Positions 33,077 through 40,862 of a stretch of 42,323 nucleotides of DNA are shown piece after piece. The position numbers and the translations under genes are program-made. The stretch comes from JABMPO01 sp964539785 (lineage in GTDB: Bacteria > Fidelibacterota > Marinisomatia > Marinisomatales > TCS56). Below the pieces are notes generated by a model that worked only from the letters and a program-made list of their open reading frames with translations, was not told the origin of the DNA and made no database searches. The DNA lies in the NCBI GenBank assembly GCA_964539785.1, contig CAZIJQ010000019.1:1-42323 (forward strand), read 5' to 3'. Positions within the stretch are counted from its first letter, which is position 1; every line of letters begins with the position of its first letter.

Positions 33077-34915
33077 TCAGGGGCGTTCTATTTTAAACAG
33101 GATATAATCCTGAAATGACAGTTCCAGTATATCTGCATCGTTAAGCTGATAAATCCATAGCTGGTAATCCACCCCGCCAGAGTTGCTTTTATACACAATT
33201 TCGTTTGGTTCACCTAACAATGCTTGGATCTCCGGCACCGTCATCCCGACTTGAGCATAAACCTGATCGCGACGCAATCTTTCCCGAGCAGCGGTCATCC
33301 GTTTATCAATTTGGATTTGGATTCGTCCTGCTTCATAGATTGATAAACGTTCTTTTAGCTGCTCTAGAATTTCAGCACTGGTTTTTCCAAGTCCGCCCAT
33401 TAATTCTTCAGCTTGTTCCAGCGATTGAATCGCCAGTTGCACAGCCGCCAGATCCTCAACCTCATTTGCTTCTCCTATGAGAGCGGCGGCTACCTGGTAT
33501 CTAAGCTGCTTTATTTCTACTCCCAGACTTGGGTCCAACTCCATGGCCAGATTATATTGTTCCAGCGCTTTGGAATAAAATCCATATTTCATTGCTGCCT
33601 TTCCGCGAAATATGGCCGCCCGCGCTTGATAGGCCGGTACTAATTGTCGTCCCGTTCGCGAATAATCGGCGGTTGCAGTAACCATATCAAGGGCAGCCTG
33701 AACTTGATCCAGATCTGATAATTCAGCCGCCCTGGCCAGGGGATTTTCGGCCAATCTTTCATAGGCAGCATAAATCACCAGTATCAGATTAGAATCAGCA
33801 TTTACCTCTGCCATCCGATACCGCTCCAGTGCCTTTTCAGGACGATCTTCAGCCTCAAACCGACGCCCTTCACGATAGTATTGCTCCGGTATATTCAAAT
33901 TGCATCGATCAATCAGTTTAATTGCTCGCCGTCGATTAGCATGCTGCGGATTTCGCTCAAGAAAATCAGACAATTTTTCCCGGGCGGTGACATAATCTCG
34001 CCGATAATAATATTTTTTCCCAAGATCACCCATGCTGAGCTTGCCGCCATAGTAAGCCGACAGCGTTAAAAATAATCCATAGCCCGTCATTGTGAACCTG
34101 CTGATCGGTGTCACATCGCCGGGATCATCGATTCGGTTTATTTTGGTGTAATCATGATGTAAATCAAAGCCAAATGAATAACGAATTTTCTCTCCCGGGT
34201 CTAATATAAATCGCACTCCCAGATCATAACCAACTGCCGGTCCCCAACCACTAGGTGCAGGATCATATCCGCTTTCACCATCCTGGTAAAATTTTGCACT
34301 GGCAACCCCATAGGTATAACGCAAATTAACAAACCACCAGTCCGACCATTGGCTAATCATCGAATTGCTAATCCCAATCCCCAAAATCCTGGGGCTAAAT
34401 TGCTTTTCACCAACATTCCAACTGGCTTGTACATTTCCCCACGGGCCGGCAGGTAAATCCGGTGCCCCAAACATTGTACTGTAGCTCAGGTTGATGCCAG
34501 TATTTATGTCAGCCCAACTGGCACCTAATATATAATTGCTCAGGTTAATTTTTAACAGGTCAAGATCTAATCTATGATAAATACGCTGGGTCTGGACACT
34601 GGACAATTCCGCTACCGGTTGTTCATAAGAAATCCAATTGCCTGGCATGCTGTTGTTATTTTGACCTGCACCACCATAAAATCCAACTCCGTAATGTAAT
34701 TCCAGTGGAATTACCGTTACCGGATGATGAAATTCCCGTTGGCGGAAAGTTCGATCAAACCTGTAACCAGGCAGGTATGCAGTCTTCGGTGCAGCATCAT
34801 AATGATTGATCAGCGCTTCAACAAATAATGCGGAGTCAAGCTGTGAATCAGCTTGCGCAAAACCAGCAACCGTTATAGTAATCATAAAAATCAAGCAGGT
34901 TATTTGCTTTCCCAT
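33077..34915 (-). CDS. Outer-membrane protein with barrel-like N-terminus, TPRs and BamE/SmpA-like tail
   Basis: From the ATG at 34915 the product is 612 residues with a classic signal peptide (QITCLIFMITITVAGFAQA). A longer in-frame ATG at 34987 has a ribosome site placed too close, so the start is uncertain. The first 300 residues are Tyr/Gly-rich beta-strand sequence like an outer-membrane barrel. Next come TPR-like helices (KKYYYRRDYVTAREKLSDFL, PEKALERYRMAE, YSKALEQYNLAMELDPSL). The last 75 residues, starting YAQVGMTVPEIQALLGEPNE, resemble BamE/SmpA domains. This combination suggests an envelope assembly or scaffolding role. No known family matches the full length. Confidence 0.72.
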   Translation of the reverse strand: MGKQITCLIFMITITVAGFAQADSQLDSALFVEALINHYDAAPKTAYLPGYRFDRTFRQREFHHPVTVIPLELHYGVGFYGGAGQNNNSMPGNWISYEQPVAELSSVQTQRIYHRLDLDLLKINLSNYILGASWADINTGINLSYSTMFGAPDLPAGPWGNVQASWNVGEKQFSPRILGIGISNSMISQWSDWWFVNLRYTYGVASAKFYQDGESGYDPAPSGWGPAVGYDLGVRFILDPGEKIRYSFGFDLHHDYTKINRIDDPGDVTPISRFTMTGYGLFLTLSAYYGGKLSMGDLGKKYYYRRDYVTAREKLSDFLERNPQHANRRRAIKLIDRCNLNIPEQYYREGRRFEAEDRPEKALERYRMAEVNADSNLILVIYAAYERLAENPLARAAELSDLDQVQAALDMVTATADYSRTGRQLVPAYQARAAIFRGKAAMKYGFYSKALEQYNLAMELDPSLGVEIKQLRYQVAAALIGEANEVEDLAAVQLAIQSLEQAEELMGGLGKTSAEILEQLKERLSIYEAGRIQIQIDKRMTAARERLRRDQVYAQVGMTVPEIQALLGEPNEIVYKSNSGGVDYQLWIYQLNDADILELSFQDYILFKIERP

Positions 34916-34980
34916 AGGCCTACAAAATACCCATCTTCGATTGAGGGTGGCAAGTAACGATTTAGTTTTCAGTTTTGCTA

Positions 34981-35004
34981 GTTGCATCGCTCCTGCGATG
35001 GAAC
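34981..35004. repeat. Short inverted repeat upstream of the TPR gene
   Basis: GTTGCATCGC and GCGATGGAAC form 10-base arms with one mismatch around TCCT. It is in the divergent gap between the TPR protein and the Lrp gene and overlaps the alternative start at 34987. It could be an operator or simply part of a leader hairpin. Confidence 0.35.
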
Positions 35005-35165
35005 TTCATTAGAACTATACTGCAGAGCGGTGTAACGAGGGAAAACTAGTGACAACAAAGTCTGACAAAAACAATTCAGCCCACCAAAATCTGAAATACT
35101 ATTTTGTAAAATTATATTATATATATACATTCAATTACCAAATAATATTAGGGAATTTCATTATA

Positions 35166-35648
35166 ATGCCAAATAATCATAAAGATATTGATGTCACCGA
35201 CCATAAAATACTTCAGATACTCCAGACGCACGGACGGATTACCAATTCTGAACTCGCCAAACAATTGGGAATGTCCCCGCCACCTACCTTAGAGCGAGTT
35301 AAAAAACTGGAGCGCCGCGGCTATATCAACAAATATGTGGCGCTGGTGAATCCGCGGAAAATTGGTGTCACATGCTTTACCTACGTAGAAGTAACTCTGG
35401 TTCGTCACGGCAGTACACCTCTGGAACGTTTCAAAGATGCAATATTGAAAATGGATGAAGTAATGGAATGCCATCACATCACCGGTGAAGCTGATTTTTT
35501 ACTGAAGGTAGCCACTCACGATATTCCTGCTTACGAGGAATTTATTATTCATAAACTGACTGCCTTAGCGGATGTCCAACATTTGAAAACATTGGTTGTT
35601 TTATCTACCATTAAGCAGGAAACCCGATTGCCTGTCACTTCCACTTAA
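35166..35648 (+). CDS. Lrp/AsnC-family transcriptional regulator
   Basis: The 160-residue protein has the Lrp helix-turn-helix (DHKILQILQTHGRITNSELA then KQLGMSPPPTLERVKKLERRGYI). It also has a C-terminal RAM ligand-binding domain (VMECHHITGEADFLLKVATHD). Such regulators sense amino acids. I chose the ATG at 35166 because it gives the usual family length. An in-frame GTG at 35049 has a good GAGGGA ribosome site but would add 39 residues of AT-rich, promoter-like sequence. It is directly upstream of the amino-acid cluster and probably controls it. Confidence 0.88.
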   Translation: MPNNHKDIDVTDHKILQILQTHGRITNSELAKQLGMSPPPTLERVKKLERRGYINKYVALVNPRKIGVTCFTYVEVTLVRHGSTPLERFKDAILKMDEVMECHHITGEADFLLKVATHDIPAYEEFIIHKLTALADVQHLKTLVVLSTIKQETRLPVTST

Positions 35649-35664
35649 AATTAGCGAGGGAAAA

Positions 35665-37041
35665 ATGTCAAAAAAAGATCTGAAGCACTGGATTAAGATC
35701 GGCCAGGAAATGATTGCTGATCGCCAGCAGCGCATTGAACGGGCAAAAAACTGGAAATTTGATACAGTTGCCACTCACGGACTCTATGATCTGACTCAAG
35801 CCCTGGAAATGAATAATGGTTCCATAATGGAACCGGTTTACATGAGTACGGCCCAGGCCTACGAGGATTCCTATCACATGGAAGCTGGTTTATCATACCA
35901 GATGCCTAACTGGTGCTACTCCCGAATTGCCAATCCATCCACCTACTTCCTGGAAGAAACCGCCGCCCTGTTGGAAACCTACGGCACTGATTTACAGGCC
36001 AGTTGTGTAGCAACTTCCAGTGGAATGGCTGCCATCCGTACCGCCACCGAACCTTTCCTGATCAAAGATAATTCCTTACCAACAATTAATATAGTCGCCT
36101 CGGCCAAAGTATACGGCGGCACTTTTCAGCAGTTTTCCGTTAGGCGAGGACAGGAGCAGGGCATTGATGTCCGCTGGGTTACCGATCCTACCGATTTGAA
36201 TGAATGGGCTGAAAAAATCGATGCTGGTACACGCTTTGTCTATGGTGAGTTCCCCTCCAATCCATCGGTGGATATATTCGATATCGAAGCTGTGGCCGAA
36301 CTGGCTCACCAAAATGGAATCCCGTTGATCGTAGATTCAACCTGTGCTTCCCCAGCCCTCACACGACCTCTAACCTTAGGTGCCGATATAGTTGTTCAAT
36401 CGGCCACCAAAGTTATGGCCGCCAGTGGAACGACTGTCGTCGGATTGCTGATTGCTAAGCACAATATTGTCAGTAAGGTTGGGATCGATGAGATGAAAGC
36501 CGATTTTGCCACCTGGACCAAATTCTGGCCTTTCCGGGATAATGGTCCCGGATTGCATGCCATGGGTGCTATAATGACGCTGAATGACATACGCACGCTG
36601 CGACCGCGAATCGCTCAAATGAGCGATACAGCGCTGATTGTATCTAAATTTCTCGAAGTTCACCCCAAAGTCAACCGCGTTTTCTACCCGGGACTGGAAA
36701 GCTACCATGCCCGCGATTTGGCTAAAAGATACATGAAATTGGTCGACAGTGAAAAAAATGCTTATGGCTATATGTTAATGGTTGAAATCAAGGAAGCGCG
36801 GGATGGTGAAAATATCAAAACCCGTAAATTTTACGATGGTTTGAATATGATCTGGCGGGCTACCGATCTGGGTCGAGTTAAAACGGTGGCTACCATGAAT
36901 GCCATTTCCACTCACCAGCAGCAGGGCGAGGAAGGCCGTGCGTTGGCCTCGATCAAGCCAAATGCCGTGCGTATTGCCGTCGGCGTTGAACATCCAGATG
37001 ATATTATAACTGATCTTGAAAATGGTTTAAATCAAATTTAG
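35665..37041 (+). CDS. Cys/Met-metabolism PLP enzyme (divergent C-S lyase or sulfhydrylase)
   Basis: The 458-residue protein belongs to the cystathionine gamma-synthase/methionine gamma-lyase fold family. It keeps the phosphate-binding YSRIANPS, the active-site YGGTF, the PLP-contact Asp in LIVDSTCASP, the PLP lysine (Lys249 in SATKVMAASG) and the C-terminal carboxylate-binding Arg (VRIAVGVEHPDD). A 60-residue N-terminal extension makes it longer than the usual 390-430. The ATG at 35665 has AGCGAGGGA upstream; an earlier start inside the Lrp gene is unlikely. The substrate may be O-acylhomoserine, methionine or cystathionine. It differs clearly from the second family member at 38114. Confidence 0.82.
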   Translation: MSKKDLKHWIKIGQEMIADRQQRIERAKNWKFDTVATHGLYDLTQALEMNNGSIMEPVYMSTAQAYEDSYHMEAGLSYQMPNWCYSRIANPSTYFLEETAALLETYGTDLQASCVATSSGMAAIRTATEPFLIKDNSLPTINIVASAKVYGGTFQQFSVRRGQEQGIDVRWVTDPTDLNEWAEKIDAGTRFVYGEFPSNPSVDIFDIEAVAELAHQNGIPLIVDSTCASPALTRPLTLGADIVVQSATKVMAASGTTVVGLLIAKHNIVSKVGIDEMKADFATWTKFWPFRDNGPGLHAMGAIMTLNDIRTLRPRIAQMSDTALIVSKFLEVHPKVNRVFYPGLESYHARDLAKRYMKLVDSEKNAYGYMLMVEIKEARDGENIKTRKFYDGLNMIWRATDLGRVKTVATMNAISTHQQQGEEGRALASIKPNAVRIAVGVEHPDDIITDLENGLNQI

Positions 37042-37050
37042 GAGATTGAC

Positions 37051-38097
37051 ATGAGTCATAAAATAGCATTAATTGGTTTTGGTACTGTTGGTCAGGGATT
37101 GTGTGAAATCCTGATTGATAAAAAGGAGTATTTAAAATCTAAGTATGACTTTTCCTGGGATATCGTTGCTGTATCTGATCCGGTTAAAGGATCAGTTTAC
37201 TGTCCGGACGGATTAAATGTTGAGAAATTATTGAAGCTGGTTGGCGCGGGGAAGTCGCTGGAAGAATATGATTGCAAATGCGATAAAGCACCAGCCCAAT
37301 TCGGTTGGGATGCATTGAAAACAGTCCGGGATTCTAATGCAGAAACGATCTGCGAACTGGCTTTCACTAATGTTGAAACCGGAATGCCGGCTATCGACCA
37401 CTGCAAAGCGGCTTTTGAAACCGGTAAAAATGTTGTCACCAGTAATAAGGGTCCCGCTGCCGTCGACTTCGCCGGATTGCATACTCTGGCTGATAAAAAC
37501 AATGTCAAATTCATGATCGAAGGAACAGTAGTGTCAGGTACACCGGTTATCAATCTGGCAGATGGACCACTGGCTGGCTGCGCAATTTCATCCATTAAAG
37601 GAATTTTGAACGGCACCACCAATTATATTTTAACTCAAATGGAAGCCGGCATGGAATATTCCACCGCCCTCCAAAAGGCTCAGGAATTAGGCTATGCTGA
37701 AGCCGATCCCACCGGAGACGTGGAAGGCTTCGATGCCATGGCAAAGGTAATCATTTTAGCCAATGTGGTAATGAACGCGCCCATCACTGCCAAAGATGTG
37801 GAGCGGGAAGGCATCACCGGAATCACCTCGGCAATGATCGATAAGGCTAAGGCCAGGAACGCCCGCTGGAAATTGATTGGTTCAATCGAAAAAACCGTTA
37901 ACGGTGTCAAAGCAGCGGTAAAACCGGAGATGATATCCATGACCCATCCGCTGGCAGGAATAATGGACGCCACTAACGCCTTAACCTTCGAAACCGATCT
38001 CATGGGCGATATTACCATCGTCGGTGCCGGCGCCGGACGGACCGAAACCGGCTATTCAATTTTGACTGACATTCTGGCAATTCATCGTAATAATTAA
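37051..38097 (+). CDS. hom: Homoserine dehydrogenase (no ACT domain)
   Basis: The 348-residue protein interconverts L-aspartate 4-semialdehyde and L-homoserine with NAD(P). It has an N-terminal Rossmann motif (GFGTVGQG), VVTSNKGPAA, the substrate motif KGILNGTTNYIL and the catalytic region EADPTGDVEGFDAMAK. The regulatory ACT domain of biosynthetic enzymes is missing, as in many archaeal and catabolic-context forms. It is nine bases after the preceding gene with an AGGAG ribosome site. Location between two Cys/Met-family PLP enzymes suggests it handles homoserine from or for those enzymes; direction is not determined. Confidence 0.9.
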   Translation: MSHKIALIGFGTVGQGLCEILIDKKEYLKSKYDFSWDIVAVSDPVKGSVYCPDGLNVEKLLKLVGAGKSLEEYDCKCDKAPAQFGWDALKTVRDSNAETICELAFTNVETGMPAIDHCKAAFETGKNVVTSNKGPAAVDFAGLHTLADKNNVKFMIEGTVVSGTPVINLADGPLAGCAISSIKGILNGTTNYILTQMEAGMEYSTALQKAQELGYAEADPTGDVEGFDAMAKVIILANVVMNAPITAKDVEREGITGITSAMIDKAKARNARWKLIGSIEKTVNGVKAAVKPEMISMTHPLAGIMDATNALTFETDLMGDITIVGAGAGRTETGYSILTDILAIHRNN

Positions 38098-38113
38098 TAA
38101 AACAGGGGAAAAA

Positions 38114-39301
38114 ATGAGAGATTTACAGAAAAAAGGAATTAACACGCAAGTTACACATTCCGGAACAAACCCTGATAAAACTTACGGCAGTGCTGCGTTG
38201 CCGATCTATCAAACATCCACTTTCAGTTTCGAATCAGCCGATCAAGGTGCTCAGCGATTTGCCGGAACTGAATCAGGCTACATCTATACCCGTCTTGGTA
38301 ACCCAACAACTAACGCGCTGGAAGAAGCAGTAGCTATATTGGAGGGTGGGTACGGCGCCCTGGCAACCGCAACTGGAATGGCCGCAGTGACTACAGTATA
38401 TATGACTTTATTGGGTCAGGGATCACACATTGTAAGTACTGATTCGGTCTATGGCCCTTCCAGAGTAGTATTGGAAAAAGAATTTTCTCGGTTTGGAGTC
38501 GAATGCGATTTTGTCGATTCCGCTAATCAGGATGAAATACGTAAAGCCATGCGTCCCAATACGAAAATGGTCTATATCGAAACACCAGCGAATCCCACAA
38601 TCAAGCTATCCGATATCCGGGCTTGTGCCGATATCGCCCACGAATATGGTGCAATTTTGGTGGTTGATAACACATTCATGACCCCCATCCTGCAGCGGCC
38701 ATTTGACTTGGGCGCCGATGTGATCATTCATAGCATGACGAAAGCCTTGAATGGTCATTCTGATGTGGTGGCAGGAATTATCATCGCCAAAAATGAAGCA
38801 TTGTACAATCAGATTAAGCCAGTCCTACGGTCAATGGGGGGTACAATGGATCCCCATCAGTCCTGGTTAGTGCTGCGGGGATTGCGAACGCTAGCGTTGC
38901 GAGTAGAGAAAGCTCAGGCTAATGCTATTAGGCTGGCGGATTTCCTGGAGCAGCATCCGAAAGTGGAGTGGGTACGGTTCCCGGGACTCAAATCCCACCC
39001 CCAGCATCAATTGGCCAAGGAACAGATGAAAGGTTATGGCTTCATGATTAGTTTTGGCGTAGTCGGCGGCGCTGATGCAGGTAAAACCATTATGGACAAT
39101 GTTCAGGTCCCAACACTGGCGGTATCGCTGGGTGGCTATGAATCGTTAATCCAGCATCCAGCATCCATGACCCATGCCGGAATGAGTAAGGAATGCCAGG
39201 AAAAAGCCGGAATTACCGCCGGATTAGTACGCCTTTCTGTGGGCTGCGAAGATGTCCAGGATTTGGAAGACGACCTGGCTCGCTGCCTTGATTTGATATG
39301 A
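38114..39301 (+). CDS. Methionine gamma-lyase-like PLP enzyme
   Basis: The 395-residue enzyme is a normal-length gamma-family PLP lyase with YTRLGNPTTNALE, the PLP lysine Lys210 in HSMTKALNGHSDVVAG and the C-terminal block SLGGYESLIQHPASMTHAGM. That last block is most like methionine gamma-lyases, which split methionine into methanethiol, 2-oxobutyrate and ammonia. However, the MGL-specific Cys of YGCT is replaced (VYGPSR), so a cystathionine gamma-lyase or mixed activity is possible. It follows the homoserine dehydrogenase gene by 16 bases with AGGGGA upstream. Confidence 0.82.
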   Translation: MRDLQKKGINTQVTHSGTNPDKTYGSAALPIYQTSTFSFESADQGAQRFAGTESGYIYTRLGNPTTNALEEAVAILEGGYGALATATGMAAVTTVYMTLLGQGSHIVSTDSVYGPSRVVLEKEFSRFGVECDFVDSANQDEIRKAMRPNTKMVYIETPANPTIKLSDIRACADIAHEYGAILVVDNTFMTPILQRPFDLGADVIIHSMTKALNGHSDVVAGIIIAKNEALYNQIKPVLRSMGGTMDPHQSWLVLRGLRTLALRVEKAQANAIRLADFLEQHPKVEWVRFPGLKSHPQHQLAKEQMKGYGFMISFGVVGGADAGKTIMDNVQVPTLAVSLGGYESLIQHPASMTHAGMSKECQEKAGITAGLVRLSVGCEDVQDLEDDLARCLDLI

Positions 39302-39337
39302 TAATTATCAACAACTTTAAACTTTTGAGGGATAATC

Positions 39338-40750
39338 ATGAAAATGTTGATTGACGGCCAATGGGTCGCTAAAGCTGAAACCATTGATGTGATCAATCCG
39401 TTCGACGGCACGGTTATCGATACTGTCCCGGCTGGTACTACCACTGATGTCAAAGCAGCGATTGAGACTGCTGTGGAAGGCTACGAAATCAATCGTAATC
39501 TGCCGGTACATGAGCGGATCACGATTCTGAAAAAAGCCTGTGAGATCATGGAAGACCGCTACGAAGAACTGGCAAAGACAATCGCTACCGAGGGGTCGAA
39601 AACGATTACTGAAGCCCGCAAAGAAGTGGGGCGGGCTATTAACACGATGATGATATCCGCCGAGGAAGCCCGGCGTATCTGCGGCGAAACCTTGCCATTC
39701 GATAGTGCCCCCGGTTCAGAAAATCGCGTTGGTTATTACTACCGCTTCCCGATTGGGGTTATTGCCGCCATTACCCCCTTTAATGACCCCCTGAACCTGG
39801 TAGCTCACAAACTGGGACCGGCCATTGCCGGTGGTAATTCGGTGGTGTTGAAACCGGCTACGATCACGCCGCTATCGGCATTGAAATTGGCGGAAATTCT
39901 GCTGGAAGCGGGACTGCCACCTAAAATTCTGTCAGTGGTTACAGGTTATGGCAGTGAAATCGGCGATGCTCTGGTCTCTGATAAGCGCGTGCGGATGGTT
40001 TCTTTCACCGGTGGCGTAGATGCTGGTAGCCAGATTATGAAAAAGGTAGGTCTGAAAAAAGTCGGCATGGAACTGGGTTCCAATTCACCGGTGATTGTTA
40101 TGGACGATTGCAATCTGGAAAATGCTGTTGAATCGTGCATATCCGGCGCATTCTGGGCTGTGGGACAGAATTGCATCGGTGTCCAGCGCATCTATATTCA
40201 GGAAAATATTTACGAGCAGTTCCGTGATCAATTTGTGACCCGTACCAAGAAATACAAAACCGGCTACCAATTGGATGAGGACACCGACATGGGTCCCATG
40301 ATCAATGAAAAGGAAGCCATCCGGGTGATTGATTGGGTTGAGGATGCCGTCGGAAAAGGCGCCAACTTGCTCACGGGCGGTACCCGTGAAGGTACGTTGG
40401 TGCAACCAACGGTTTTTGAAAAAATGCCTGCAAGTGCCAAACTGGATTGCCAGGAAGTATTCGGTCCGGTGGTGTCGCTGTACCCGGTTAAAACGCTGGA
40501 TGAAGCAATCGAAAAATCCAATGCCGTCGATTACGGTCTGCACGGAGCAATTTTCACCCAGGATTTGAATCAGGCATTTTACGCCATTAAAAAAATGGAT
40601 GTTGGCAGCGTTATCGTCAATGATTCCACCGATTACCGTATTGACCTGATGCCCTTCGGCGGTGTGAAAAACAGCGGTCTGGGCCGGGAAGGCATTAAAT
40701 TCTCACTCCAGGAAATGACCGAACCGAAAGTGGTTTGTTTTAATCTTTGA
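39338..40750 (+). CDS. NAD(P)-dependent aldehyde dehydrogenase
   Basis: The 470-residue protein is a soluble ALDH with the catalytic Cys279 (GQNCIGVQR), general base Glu245 (GMELGSNSP), PFNDPLNLVAHKLGPA and the cofactor motif FTGGVDAG. The tail MPFGGVKNSGLGREG and EMTEPKVVC is like that of lactaldehyde, phosphonoacetaldehyde and glyceraldehyde-3-phosphate type members rather than classical betaine ALDHs. It is 36 bases after the MGL-like gene with a TGAGGGAT ribosome site, so it belongs to the operon. The aldehyde may arise from amino-acid breakdown, for example aspartate semialdehyde or a 2-oxo-acid derived aldehyde, but this is inference. Confidence 0.9.
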   Translation: MKMLIDGQWVAKAETIDVINPFDGTVIDTVPAGTTTDVKAAIETAVEGYEINRNLPVHERITILKKACEIMEDRYEELAKTIATEGSKTITEARKEVGRAINTMMISAEEARRICGETLPFDSAPGSENRVGYYYRFPIGVIAAITPFNDPLNLVAHKLGPAIAGGNSVVLKPATITPLSALKLAEILLEAGLPPKILSVVTGYGSEIGDALVSDKRVRMVSFTGGVDAGSQIMKKVGLKKVGMELGSNSPVIVMDDCNLENAVESCISGAFWAVGQNCIGVQRIYIQENIYEQFRDQFVTRTKKYKTGYQLDEDTDMGPMINEKEAIRVIDWVEDAVGKGANLLTGGTREGTLVQPTVFEKMPASAKLDCQEVFGPVVSLYPVKTLDEAIEKSNAVDYGLHGAIFTQDLNQAFYAIKKMDVGSVIVNDSTDYRIDLMPFGGVKNSGLGREGIKFSLQEMTEPKVVCFNL

Positions 40751-40850
40751 TGGAGCAGGGAGCGTGGAGCTAAGAGCATGGAGCAGAGAACCAAGAACTA
40801 ACAACTTTAACACTTTAATACCTTAATACTTTAGCACCTTAACACTTTTA
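40751..40850. repeat. Intergenic GAGCAGG array and TTTAACAC tandem units
   Basis: The gap before the tyrosine phenol-lyase gene has GGAGCAGGGAGCGTGGAGC followed by AAGAACTAACAACTTTAACA and then degenerate TTTAACAC, TTAATACC and TTTAGCACC units. The same two modules occur at 16611-16680 and 16760-16800. It is non-coding. Confidence 0.5.
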
Positions 40851-40862
40851 TGAGGAATTACA

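Noticed and set aside
35049..35165. 39-residue N-terminal extension of the Lrp regulator from GTG 35049
   Set aside because: Although a good ribosome site precedes it, the extension is AT-rich, promoter-like sequence and makes the protein longer than the family norm; kept only as an alternative start.
37197..37622. Minus-strand frames of 84-141 codons within the homoserine dehydrogenase gene
   Set aside because: They are antisense to conserved NAD-binding and substrate motifs and lack ribosome sites.
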